Shown piece by piece: positions 35,141 to 42,575 of a stretch of 49,334 nucleotides of DNA. The notes beneath the pieces are model-generated. The model was given only the letters and a program-made list of their open reading frames with translations. It did not search any database and had not been told where the DNA came from. The number at the start of each line of letters is the position of its first letter. Position 1 is the first letter of the stretch. The translations under genes and the position numbers were made by a program. Origin of the DNA: Acidimicrobiales bacterium (GTDB lineage Bacteria; Actinomycetota; Acidimicrobiia; Acidimicrobiales; MedAcidi-G1); contig JASMLT010000007.1 of the NCBI GenBank assembly GCA_030748555.1, forward strand, positions 1 through 49,334. The letters are read 5' to 3'.

Positions 35141-35775
35141 GATCTATCACTTTCCAACAAGGAAAGAAAATTTCGCAGAATAGCAATTCCTGTTTCTCCA
35201 GATTTTTCAGGATGAAACTGTGTAGCCCATAAGTTATTCACGGCGACAGCTGCATTGACTTCCGTCCCATAATCGCAGAAAGCTATGCTTTCTTTGGTTT
35301 TTGGTGCTGAATAGCCATGTACGAAATAGACCCAGGGGTTCTTTTCGATTCCCTTTAACATAGGGTGGGTGAAATCGCACTTTAATTCATTCCATTGCAT
35401 TTGAGGGATTTTTACATCCCCCTCTATAGCTTTAACTTGTGAATTGAGAATCCCTAAACCATTCACCCCAACAGACTCATCACTTCCTTTATACAAAAGC
35501 TGCATACCTACACAGATCCCTAAAAACGGTTTACCTCCTGAAGCGGCTTTCTCGGCCATAGATGCCGCTAAAACAAATAAGTCACTTTCTACTAGCGCTT
35601 CAGCACATCTTCCAAATGCTCCGACACCGGGTAGAACAACCCCATCAGCTTCTTCCAAAATCGACTTATCGTCTGTCAGGAATGCTTCCGCACCAGCAAA
35701 TTCAAGGGCTTTTTGCGCTGACCTTAAATTTCCTATTCCGTAATCAAATACTGCGACCGAAGGCCGAAAGGTCAC
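35137..35775 (-). CDS. hisH: Imidazole glycerol phosphate synthase, glutaminase subunit
   Basis: Class I glutamine amidotransferase supplying ammonia to HisF. The 212 residues show VAVFDYGIGNLRSAQKAL, VLPGVGAFGRC, the catalytic Cys in FLGICVGMQLLYKGS, and the His-x-Glu pair in WATQFHPEKSG. The start is GTG at 35775, overlapping the hisB stop by four bases (GTGA). Confidence 0.97.
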   Translation of the reverse strand: MTFRPSVAVFDYGIGNLRSAQKALEFAGAEAFLTDDKSILEEADGVVLPGVGAFGRCAEALVESDLFVLAASMAEKAASGGKPFLGICVGMQLLYKGSDESVGVNGLGILNSQVKAIEGDVKIPQMQWNELKCDFTHPMLKGIEKNPWVYFVHGYSAPKTKESIAFCDYGTEVNAAVAVNNLWATQFHPEKSGETGIAILRNFLSLLESDRS

Positions 35776-36362
35776 AAGGAGCCTTTCGTCGAAGGAAGAT
35801 CGGTGCTTTCAATCTTTACAGCATCACGTAACGAGCGTGCGACTCCTTTAAATGTGGCTTCAACTATATGGTGTGTATTTTTTCCACGTACCAGCGAAAT
35901 GTGGAGGGTTATTTTAGCTGCAGCGACAAAAGCTCTCCAAAATTCCTCCATTAGTTGGGGGTCAAATGGTGGGTCACCTAAAATTTTTTCTCCTGGAAAA
36001 TCAACTTCATAATTACAAAAAGCTCGGCCTGAGATATCTAGTGCTACGTCGACTAGCGCCTCATCCAACGGAACACTGAATGATGAAAACCTTCTGATTC
36101 CAAGTTTTTCACCAAGCGCACTATTAAAAGCTTCGCCTATCGAAATACCCACATCTTCTACGGTGTGATGAGCGTCAACCTCCAGATCTCCAGCCGATTT
36201 GACCAAAAGACCCATGCCGGAATGTTTAGCTAATTGTTCAAGCATGTGCGTAAAAAAAGGTATTCCGGTCTCAATCGAAGAATTGCCACCATCAAGGTTT
36301 AGTTCCACCTCAATATTTGTTTCTTTCGTTTTTCTCTCAATTGAAGCTTTGCGATCTGTCAT
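35772..36362 (-). CDS. hisB: Imidazoleglycerol-phosphate dehydratase
   Basis: Dehydration of imidazole glycerol phosphate. The 196-residue protein is the monofunctional form, without the phosphatase domain. Metal-binding motifs are FFTHMLEQLAKHS, DAHHTVEDVGISIGEAF and GKNTHHIVEATFKGVAR. The ATG overlaps the hisC stop by four bases. Confidence 0.98.
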   Translation of the reverse strand: MTDRKASIERKTKETNIEVELNLDGGNSSIETGIPFFTHMLEQLAKHSGMGLLVKSAGDLEVDAHHTVEDVGISIGEAFNSALGEKLGIRRFSSFSVPLDEALVDVALDISGRAFCNYEVDFPGEKILGDPPFDPQLMEEFWRAFVAAAKITLHISLVRGKNTHHIVEATFKGVARSLRDAVKIESTDLPSTKGSL

Positions 36363-37432
36363 TTCACTATCTTCCTTACTGCAGTCAAAAAACTATTATT
36401 TTCACTTTTGCTACCAATCGTAACTCTCAAGCAGCCTTTCAAACCTTCCCAAGTAGAACAATCACGGACAAGAACTCCTTCTTCCAGTAATCCTTCCCAT
36501 AATTTATATGCATCAATGGTCTCAGGCTTAAATAACAGGAAATTAGCTTCCGAAGGCCACACCCTTACTGACATAGATGTCAACGCCTCAAAAACTCGTC
36601 TTCTCTCCTCTTTAAGCTCAGTGACTTTTCGAATTATTTCCTTGTCGTGTTTAAGAGCCAAAACACCTGCTTTTTGTTTTACAGAATCAAGGTGATATGG
36701 AAGAGAAACTGCTTGCATCATATTTATGCACCATTCCGGAGCAAGAAGGTAACCGAGACGAATTCCAGCTAAGGACCAAACTTTTGAAAAGGTACGGATA
36801 AAAGCAAGGTTGGATTCCTCGTTCACAGTCAGATCTGATGAACTCTCCGAAAATTCTTTATAAGCCTCATCAAGGACCAACAGTCCACCAGTCGAATTCA
36901 ACTCGGAAAGAATTGCATCGATTAATTCTGGACTTTCGATATTACCTGTCGGATTATTAGGCGAGCAAAGGAAAACTATTTCTGGTTTCTCTCGGTTGAT
37001 TATTTCAAGTGCAGTATCTTTGTCGATCTGGAATTCCTCATCACGGAATCCTTCGATAACCCGAGTTCCTGCGACCTTCGCTATTTTAGAATGCATCGCA
37101 TAAGTCGGTTCGAAAACCAGAGCTGACCTTTCGTTCCCTCCGTACGCTAAGCAAATTGACTGTATTATTTCGTTGGATCCGTTGGCAACAAAAACCTCAC
37201 TCTCCTTTAAAAGTTCTTTATCAGCAATAGACGCGCATAATTCGCTTGCTGAACGACTCGGATAACGATTCAAATCCAATTTTTTGATCTCAGATTCTAA
37301 CTCTTGAATGAACGAGTTGGGAAGAGGAAATGGAGCTTCATTCGTATTGAGTCTCACTGGAACATCAAGTTGTGGCGAATGGTATCCTTCAAGAACATCT
37401 AGATCTTCACGCGGTAGAGGAGTTTTATTCAT
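36359..37432 (-). CDS. hisC: Histidinol-phosphate aminotransferase
   Basis: PLP-dependent transamination giving histidinol phosphate. The 357 residues show VRLNTNEAPFPLP, FVANGSNEIIQSICLAYGG, FLCSPNNPTGN, LLVLDEAYKEFSES, and the PLP lysine in FIRTFSKVWSLAGIRLGYL. A final Arg in CLRVTIGSKSEN binds the carboxylate. The ATG overlaps the hisD stop by eight bases (ATGAATAA). Confidence 0.97.
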   Translation of the reverse strand: MNKTPLPREDLDVLEGYHSPQLDVPVRLNTNEAPFPLPNSFIQELESEIKKLDLNRYPSRSASELCASIADKELLKESEVFVANGSNEIIQSICLAYGGNERSALVFEPTYAMHSKIAKVAGTRVIEGFRDEEFQIDKDTALEIINREKPEIVFLCSPNNPTGNIESPELIDAILSELNSTGGLLVLDEAYKEFSESSSDLTVNEESNLAFIRTFSKVWSLAGIRLGYLLAPEWCINMMQAVSLPYHLDSVKQKAGVLALKHDKEIIRKVTELKEERRRVFEALTSMSVRVWPSEANFLLFKPETIDAYKLWEGLLEEGVLVRDCSTWEGLKGCLRVTIGSKSENNSFLTAVRKIVK

Positions 37433-38714
37433 TTTCTATTCCTCTCAAACGGATCGAATCTGCATGAGTTTCAAGCCCTTCAGCTTTTGCGAAATTAACG
37501 ATGTGCGGACCTATTCGCTTTAATGCAGTTTCAGAACTTGTAATAATATGAGTATCTCGCATGAAATCTGTTACGGTCAGGGCTCCCGAAAATCTTGCAC
37601 TCCCAGCGGTCGGTAATACATGACTTGGTCCTGCTAAATAATCTCCTAAAGAAGCCGGAGACCAGTTGCCACAAAAAATTGCTCCAGCATTTGATACTTT
37701 CTTAGCCATCTCTTCTGGATTATTTGTCATAATTTGCAAGTGCTCCGGAGCGACCGCATCCGCTATTTGCACTGCAGAATCAAAATCTTCAACAAGGGCA
37801 CAATAGCCTCCAGTCTCTAAAGTTGCTTTGATGTTTTCACCTCGTGAAGACTGTGCAACTAAAATCTCCAGTTCATTTATAACTTCAGAAGCAAAGTCTT
37901 CATCTGTTGTCACTAACCAAGATTTACCTCCCGGACCGTGTTCGGCTTGCACCGCAAGATCAACTGCAACAAATTTCGGAGGCGCAGTCGAATCGGCAAT
38001 AAGCATTATCTCTGATGGTCCAGCAAACGAAGCAGGGATTCCAACCTTCCCAGCGACTTCCTGTTTAGCTAAAGAAACATAGATGTTTCCAGGACCAACT
38101 ATCACATCGACGGGTTTTACAGATTCTGTTCCATAGGCAAGTGCAGCAATCGCTTGTGCCCCTCCGATTGGATGCACATCATCAACTTTTGCAACAAAAG
38201 CAGCAGCCAGAGTCTCAATTGAAATTCCTTTTTCAGTTGCAGGAGGGACAGTTACTACTATTCTTTTCACACCTGCTACTTTGGCAACCAATGCCGTCAT
38301 CAATAAAGTCGATGGATATGAGGCTAAGCCACCAGGAACGTAACATCCGGCACTAGCAACAGGCTTTTGAAGGGTTTCAACAGTTAATCCGTTTTCTTGG
38401 ATCACCCTATGTTCACGTAATTGAGTTCCCTGATACCGTACAATCGCTTCTGCTGAAGCATTAAGGGCATCTTTAAATTCTTCTGAAACTGAATCGTATG
38501 CTTTTTCTATCGTCTTTTCATCCACTCTTAAATCTCCGAGTGAAAAGCCATCGAAGTGTGCAGTCAGATCACGTAATGCTTCGTCACCTGAGTTCCGAAC
38601 TTGATTGATTATGTCTCTTACGGATTCGATAGGCATCTCACCAATCTCAGTTGAAGGAGGTATCAAAGCATTCCAGTCCCCACTTTTTTCCCTGAAATCG
38701 ATTCGTTTGAGCAT
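37425..38714 (-). CDS. hisD: Histidinol dehydrogenase
   Basis: Zinc-dependent, NAD-linked oxidation of histidinol to histidine; the last step is encoded first. The 429 residues have YVPGGLASYPSTLLMTAL, VHPIGGAQAIAALAYGT, VDVIVGPGNIYVSLAK, GPSEIMLIADSTAPP and the ligand region DLAVQAEHGPGGKSW. The C-terminal part shows AGAIFCGNWSPASLGDY and AGPSHVLPTAGSARFSG. The ATG at 38714 begins the his-trp operon. A weak GAGGTAG lies 12 bases upstream. The divergent small ORF starts 83 bases away, so this short region holds the operon promoter. Confidence 0.98.
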   Translation of the reverse strand: MLKRIDFREKSGDWNALIPPSTEIGEMPIESVRDIINQVRNSGDEALRDLTAHFDGFSLGDLRVDEKTIEKAYDSVSEEFKDALNASAEAIVRYQGTQLREHRVIQENGLTVETLQKPVASAGCYVPGGLASYPSTLLMTALVAKVAGVKRIVVTVPPATEKGISIETLAAAFVAKVDDVHPIGGAQAIAALAYGTESVKPVDVIVGPGNIYVSLAKQEVAGKVGIPASFAGPSEIMLIADSTAPPKFVAVDLAVQAEHGPGGKSWLVTTDEDFASEVINELEILVAQSSRGENIKATLETGGYCALVEDFDSAVQIADAVAPEHLQIMTNNPEEMAKKVSNAGAIFCGNWSPASLGDYLAGPSHVLPTAGSARFSGALTVTDFMRDTHIITSSETALKRIGPHIVNFAKAEGLETHADSIRLRGIENE

Positions 38715-38797
38715 TACATAACGCTACCTCGTAGGTGGGTGTGAAATGTAACGAATTATCTTGTTGTAAATTTTTCTTTTGTGAACCAAACTTATGT

Positions 38798-38992
38798 ATG
38801 CAGATAATTTCCAAAGCTGAACTTTCTTCACTGAAAACTCAACTTGAATCTCTAGTGACTGCTCTAATCGAAATAAATGACAAATCTTCTTCTGAAGATG
38901 AAATAGATGCAAGTAATAGAAATCTACTCGAGACTGAACGTCACCTTCGCGGCGCTCTGAGAGAATTAGAGCATCTGTCAAAAGGCATATAA
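38798..38992 (+). CDS. Small helical protein divergent from hisD
   Basis: Hypothetical 64-residue protein. The frame opens at 38735, but the Cys-rich stretch before the ATG at 38798 is unlike a normal N-terminus, so I start at MQIISKAELSSLKTQLESL. It is highly charged and probably all alpha-helical, with EIDASNRNLLETERHLRGAL near the end. No known motif, signal or membrane segment is seen. It is divergent from the his-trp operon and ends next to a terminator hairpin. It may not be a real gene, although an internal ATG and ordinary base composition favour it. Confidence 0.5.
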   Translation: MQIISKAELSSLKTQLESLVTALIEINDKSSSEDEIDASNRNLLETERHLRGALRELEHLSKGI

Positions 38993-39022
38993 AAAGCTCA
39001 GCGCCCCTTAAGGGCGCTGAGC
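38991..39022 (-). terminator. Rho-independent terminator (minus strand)
   Basis: A perfect 11-bp GC-rich stem, GCTCAGCGCCC paired with GGGCGCTGAGC, with a 5-base loop and followed on the minus strand by TTTTTATATG. It ends transcription coming from nth and the structured region at 39025-39077. It borders the small ORF and gives no T-run on the plus strand. Confidence 0.9.
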
Positions 39023-39024
39023 AA

Positions 39025-39077
39025 GCGAGGCGGGTGGCGGGAACCCGATTCTCGCCAAACCGGGTTGCGGTACCCGG
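39025..39077 (-). ncRNA. Structured region between nth and its terminator (candidate small RNA)
   Basis: Two further hairpins precede the terminator. One is CCGGGT and ACCCGG around a 6-base loop (39060-39077). The other is a closing stem GCGAG and CTCGC (39025-39055) enclosing a possible CGGG/CCCG inner stem. With the terminator this makes three GC-rich stems in about 90 bases, much more GC-rich than the flanks. It may be a processed 3' UTR-derived RNA or a stand-alone small RNA. I could not match it to a known RNA family. Confidence 0.4.
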
Positions 39078-39124
39078 ATAATTAAAATTACACGCATCGA
39101 AAATTTTTTACCAAATTGAACTTT

Positions 39125-39766
39125 TCAAATTTGTGAACTTAAACAAAAATCACTTAATGAACACTCTTCGCATACAGGTTTCCGACTCGCGCACACTCTC
39201 CTTCCGTGCAAAATCAACCTCAAACTAAACAAACCTCTCTCATGTGCAGGAACCATGGGATTCAGTTCCATTTCCACTTTTACTGGATCCGTCTCTTCAG
39301 TGATCCCAATGCGTCTCGATAAACGTCCTACATGCGTATCTACTGGTAAACCAGGCAGGTCTAAGGCAACACTTCTAACAACATTCGCTGTTTTTCTACC
39401 TACTCCTGGTAATGCGGTTAGCTCTTCCATTGACGATGGAACCACACCACCATGCTTGTCAACTAAACCTTGAGCCATACCCAAAAGACTTTTGGTTTTA
39501 TTAATATAAAATCCAGTTGATCTAACAATCTCCTGAATACTCATTTCATTGGCTACAGCTAAACTCTCGGCATCAGGATATTTCTCAAAAAGTTCTGGAG
39601 TAACCATATTCACTCTTTTATCTGTGCATTGAGCTGACAAGATTGTAGCCGCGAGTAATTCGAACGGATTTTTATGATCTAATTCACATTTAGCATCAGG
39701 ATATTCAAAACCTAATCTTCTGTGAGATTCTTGTGCTCTACCCTTCGGTGATCTCGGTCTCCCCAT
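39125..39766 (-). CDS. nth: Endonuclease III
   Basis: Base-excision-repair glycosylase/AP lyase for oxidised pyrimidines. The helix-hairpin-helix ALPGVGRKTANVV contains the catalytic lysine, and the catalytic Asp is in LPVDTHVGRLSRRIG. The four-cysteine iron-sulfur loop is complete in CASRKPVCEECSLSDFC. NPFELLAATILSAQCTDKRV lies near the N-terminus. The frame extends to 39898 but overlaps mshD there; the ATG at 39766 gives 214 residues, the usual length. The gene is divergent from mshD with 46 bases between. Confidence 0.96.
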   Translation of the reverse strand: MGRPRSPKGRAQESHRRLGFEYPDAKCELDHKNPFELLAATILSAQCTDKRVNMVTPELFEKYPDAESLAVANEMSIQEIVRSTGFYINKTKSLLGMAQGLVDKHGGVVPSSMEELTALPGVGRKTANVVRSVALDLPGLPVDTHVGRLSRRIGITEETDPVKVEMELNPMVPAHERGLFSLRLILHGRRVCASRKPVCEECSLSDFCLSSQI

Positions 39767-39812
39767 AATCAAACCGTATCGTCTTTCATTCTCTCCAGTA
39801 GCATTCTGGTTA

Positions 39813-40592
39813 ATGGAACAACTACTTGTTTCCGACGGAACTGACAATGCCACTTTGACAAAAAAGAACGTCCGAGAAACAGAAAAAGAAAACAACACTT
39901 GGCTTCTTGAACTTGAGATCCTTGAAAATAACGAAGAACGAGCCCGTCGAATGCTGGAAGCTGCCGCTCACACCGTTTCTCTTTCTGGAGGCGGCACTAT
40001 TGAATACTGGATAGAAAATGCGAAAAACGAAGACAGTGATCTTCCGGTTTCTGCAGGATATTCACCTTTTCGCGATCTTAAAATACTATCTAGAAGCATC
40101 CCGGCAATTCCAGCTGAAATCGAAACACGTGGATTCGTCACAAGTGACTATAAGGAGATAATCCGGTTAAATAATGCTGCTTTTGACTGGCATCCCGAGC
40201 AAGGCGAAATGACCGAAACAAGCCTAAAGGAAACACAGTCTGAAGCATGGTACACGCATGAGGATTTTAGAATATTCGAGATCGATAGTGAACTAAAAGG
40301 ATTCTGTTGGATGAAAGTTCATGGATCGTTATGCACTTGTTGCGATAAATCAAAATTGTTAAAAGGGGAAATATTTGTGATAGCAGTTGATCCCTCTTTG
40401 CAAGGCCAAGGACTAGGCCGCCAATTAGCTCTTGCAGGACTGGAATGGGTCGCGAAGAAAAAAGTACGAGAAGTTTTCCTATACGTTGAGTCCGACAATA
40501 AACCTGCTCTAAGAACTTATAATTCTCTCGGTTTTAAACATCTTTCAACTAACCGTTGCTTCCAACGAGTGATACGTCAAGGAAACTCATGA
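39813..40592 (+). CDS. mshD: Mycothiol synthase (MshD), reduced N-terminal domain
   Basis: Final acetyl transfer in mycothiol synthesis. The C-terminal GNAT domain is well conserved: LNNAAFDWHPEQGEMTETSL, FCWMKVHG, IFVIAVDPSLQGQGLGRQL (acetyl-CoA loop), VFLYVESDNKPALRTYNSLG. The N-terminal GNAT-like domain is short. The first about 80 residues contain only fragments (LLELEILENNEERARRML, then TIEYWIENAKNEDS) and lack the usual DNA-sequence length of an actinobacterial MshD (about 315 residues). In known MshD only the C-terminal domain is catalytic, so activity is plausible. The frame remains open upstream of the ATG at 39813 into nth. Mycothiol is restricted to actinobacteria, which supports the phylum call. 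Confidence 0.9.
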   Translation: MEQLLVSDGTDNATLTKKNVRETEKENNTWLLELEILENNEERARRMLEAAAHTVSLSGGGTIEYWIENAKNEDSDLPVSAGYSPFRDLKILSRSIPAIPAEIETRGFVTSDYKEIIRLNNAAFDWHPEQGEMTETSLKETQSEAWYTHEDFRIFEIDSELKGFCWMKVHGSLCTCCDKSKLLKGEIFVIAVDPSLQGQGLGRQLALAGLEWVAKKKVREVFLYVESDNKPALRTYNSLGFKHLSTNRCFQRVIRQGNS

Positions 40593-40646
40593 AACAAATA
40601 ACCTGTGCTGGCCACTTAAACGAAATGTCTATAAATAAGGATGAAA

Positions 40647-40979
40647 ATGCAAACTCGACGCTGGGTAAATAGGTACCAAACTCAAACTCTGGTTCTCGGA
40701 AACGTATTGCTCTACATGGAGGGTGTTTTCAACATTGCTAGGGGAACATTTTTCGCTCTTATAGGAGTTGGAATGCTCTTCGCTGGATATGGGATAGCAA
40801 ATGACAAAAAATTTGCCTGGAAGCTTGGAGTGGGCGCATCTGTCCTTTCTATATTGATGCGTCTAACCTCGCAAAGCATTGGTTTTGAGGTATTTTTCTC
40901 ACTCGTCTTCCCCATCGCCCTTTTAATACTACTTGTCCATCCACAGAGCCGTGAGTACCAGAAAATCTGGTTCAGTTAG
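40647..40979 (+). CDS. Small four-helix membrane protein
   Basis: Uncharacterised protein of about 110 residues with four predicted membrane helices: VLGNVLLYMEGVFNI, FFALIGVGMLFAGYGIA, LGVGASVLSILMRL and FSLVFPIALLILLVHP. A basic N-terminus (QTRRWVNRY) favours an inside orientation. The start is ATG at 40647 with AAGGA five bases before the intervening sequence; the ATG at 40641 overlaps that site and is less likely. It abuts menG with no spacing, so they are co-transcribed. No family recognised; a membrane role near menaquinone synthesis is only a guess. Confidence 0.75.
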   Translation: MQTRRWVNRYQTQTLVLGNVLLYMEGVFNIARGTFFALIGVGMLFAGYGIANDKKFAWKLGVGASVLSILMRLTSQSIGFEVFFSLVFPIALLILLVHPQSREYQKIWFS

Positions 40980-41687
40980 ATGAAACAGTCACGGAAGAAA
41001 AAACCTCTTCCAACTTCTTCCGAAAAGGAAATGACTGTGAGAAAAATGTTCGATCGAATAGCTCCACGCTATGACCTCCTAAATCGACTCCTAACCTTTG
41101 GTTTAGATACAAAATGGAGGGAAAAAACCGTCAAACACATTTACGCTTACCCAGGCGCGAAAGTTCTTGATGTCGCCTGTGGCACAGGTGACCTGTGCGA
41201 CTCGTTACACAAAGCTGGAATCAAAGCAATTGGAATGGATTTTTCACGCGGAATGTTGACATCTTTCAATTCGAAAGCCCCATTGATTAATGGTGATGCT
41301 CTAAAAATACCTGTACACGATTCCTCTGTAGACGGAGTCACGTGCGGATTTGCGCTTAGAAACTTTCTTGATATAAACCCGTTCCTGAACGAAGTGTCAA
41401 GAATACTGAAACCAGGCTCGCGAGTAGCACTTCTTGAAGTAGATCAACCAGGGAACCGCTATATCAGAACAGGTCATTCTTTTTATTTCAATAAAATAGT
41501 CCCAATTATCGGAGGACTATTCTCTGATAAAGACGCATACAGCTACCTTCCAAGTTCTGTCATATACCTCCCCGAAGAAAATGAAATGATCAAAATGATT
41601 GAGCGATCCGGACTCAGTAATGTGAAAAAATACCGACTTACTGGTGGAATAGTTCAACTGCTCGTTGCAGAGAAACCAGAAAATTAA
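40980..41687 (+). CDS. menG: Demethylmenaquinone methyltransferase
   Basis: Last step of menaquinone synthesis (UbiE/MenG family). The 235 residues have VRKMFDRIAPRYDLLNRLLT, SAM motif VLDVACGTGDLCDSL, IPVHDSSVDGVTCGFALRNF and RILKPGSRVALLEVD, then YLPSSVIYLPEENEM near the C-terminus. The ATG directly follows the stop of the membrane protein; M18 (MTVRKMF) has an AAGGAA close upstream and could also be used. The 3' end overlaps menA on the other strand by four bases, linking both genes of menaquinone completion. Confidence 0.92.
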   Translation: MKQSRKKKPLPTSSEKEMTVRKMFDRIAPRYDLLNRLLTFGLDTKWREKTVKHIYAYPGAKVLDVACGTGDLCDSLHKAGIKAIGMDFSRGMLTSFNSKAPLINGDALKIPVHDSSVDGVTCGFALRNFLDINPFLNEVSRILKPGSRVALLEVDQPGNRYIRTGHSFYFNKIVPIIGGLFSDKDAYSYLPSSVIYLPEENEMIKMIERSGLSNVKKYRLTGGIVQLLVAEKPEN

Positions 41688-42550
41688 GAAGGAATCAAGA
41701 GACCCACTGTCAAGAGAACTCCAAACGAAATTTGCAAAGCCCCCACTAACCTCAAAGCATTATTCCAGCCTGTAACGTCATTTGCCTCATAAACAATCTT
41801 TACGCTCCTGTAGAGAAGTGGAACAGCAAGTGAAACTAGCAGTACCCAAATATGCCACAAACAAATCAATAAACTTAAGAGAAGACTTAAAACAACTATC
41901 ACTCCAAATAAATTTCGACTTGCTCTTTCGCCCATCAGAACGGAAAGGGTGCGTTTTTCAACTTTTTTGTCATTTTCGTAATCGCGCAAATTGTTCACAG
42001 TCAAAAGAGCACAAGAAAGCAGTCCAGTAACACAACTTAAGAGAAAAGGTTCAATTGCAAGTCTTTCCGACTGAACAAAGAAACTTCCGTTAGTTGCGAT
42101 TATCCCAAAAAAAATAAATACTGCTATTTCCCCTAGGCCTCTATAGCCATAGGGTTTCGACCCTCCTGTGTAAAACCACGCTCCTAAAATGCAAATGAAG
42201 CCGACTGGAATGAGCCAAAGCGTTGTGATCAGCGACAAATACAAACCTGACAAAGCTGCAATCACAAACATTAGCAACGCTGCTTTCAAAACGTGAGAAG
42301 CTGGAGCTAGTCCTCCACCCACTAGGCGAGTTGGCCCTGTGCGTGCGAATCCATCATTACCTCTTATTCCATCGGAATAATCATTCGCATAATTAACACC
42401 TATCTGTAAAGCAAGAGCGACAATTAAACACAAAATTGCAGGAAACGGAGAGAATCCTTCTTCAAATGAAGCAGCACTTCCCAGTGAAACTGGCACTATC
42501 GCTGCAGGTAAAGTCTTTGGACGTGCTCCCAAAATCCATTTATTGGACAT
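41684..42550 (-). CDS. menA: 1,4-dihydroxy-2-naphthoate polyprenyltransferase
   Basis: Attaches the isoprenoid tail to dihydroxynaphthoate in the membrane. The UbiA-type fold with about eight helices carries NYANDYSDGIRGNDGFARTG near residue 55, with the first Asp-rich site and TRLVGGGL, and a second Asp-rich site in NNLRDYENDKKVEKRTLSV. Length of 288 residues is normal. The ATG is 25 bases after the thiolase stop, so it may belong to an operon with the thiolase and DUF35 genes. It overlaps menG at its end. Confidence 0.94.
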   Translation of the reverse strand: MSNKWILGARPKTLPAAIVPVSLGSAASFEEGFSPFPAILCLIVALALQIGVNYANDYSDGIRGNDGFARTGPTRLVGGGLAPASHVLKAALLMFVIAALSGLYLSLITTLWLIPVGFICILGAWFYTGGSKPYGYRGLGEIAVFIFFGIIATNGSFFVQSERLAIEPFLLSCVTGLLSCALLTVNNLRDYENDKKVEKRTLSVLMGERASRNLFGVIVVLSLLLSLLICLWHIWVLLVSLAVPLLYRSVKIVYEANDVTGWNNALRLVGALQISFGVLLTVGLLIPS

Positions 42551-42575
42551 TCTGTTCTGTTGATTCTCTAATTTC

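Noticed and set aside
39025-39060. tmRNA 3' end or tRNA fragment
   Set aside because: The minus strand has a superficial GGGTTCCCGCC resemblance to a T-arm, but no acceptor stem or CCA end can be built; recorded instead as a structured region.
39767-39898. nth extension to 39898
   Set aside because: It overlaps mshD on the other strand and adds a hydrophobic leader not found in endonuclease III; the ATG at 39766 gives the usual length.
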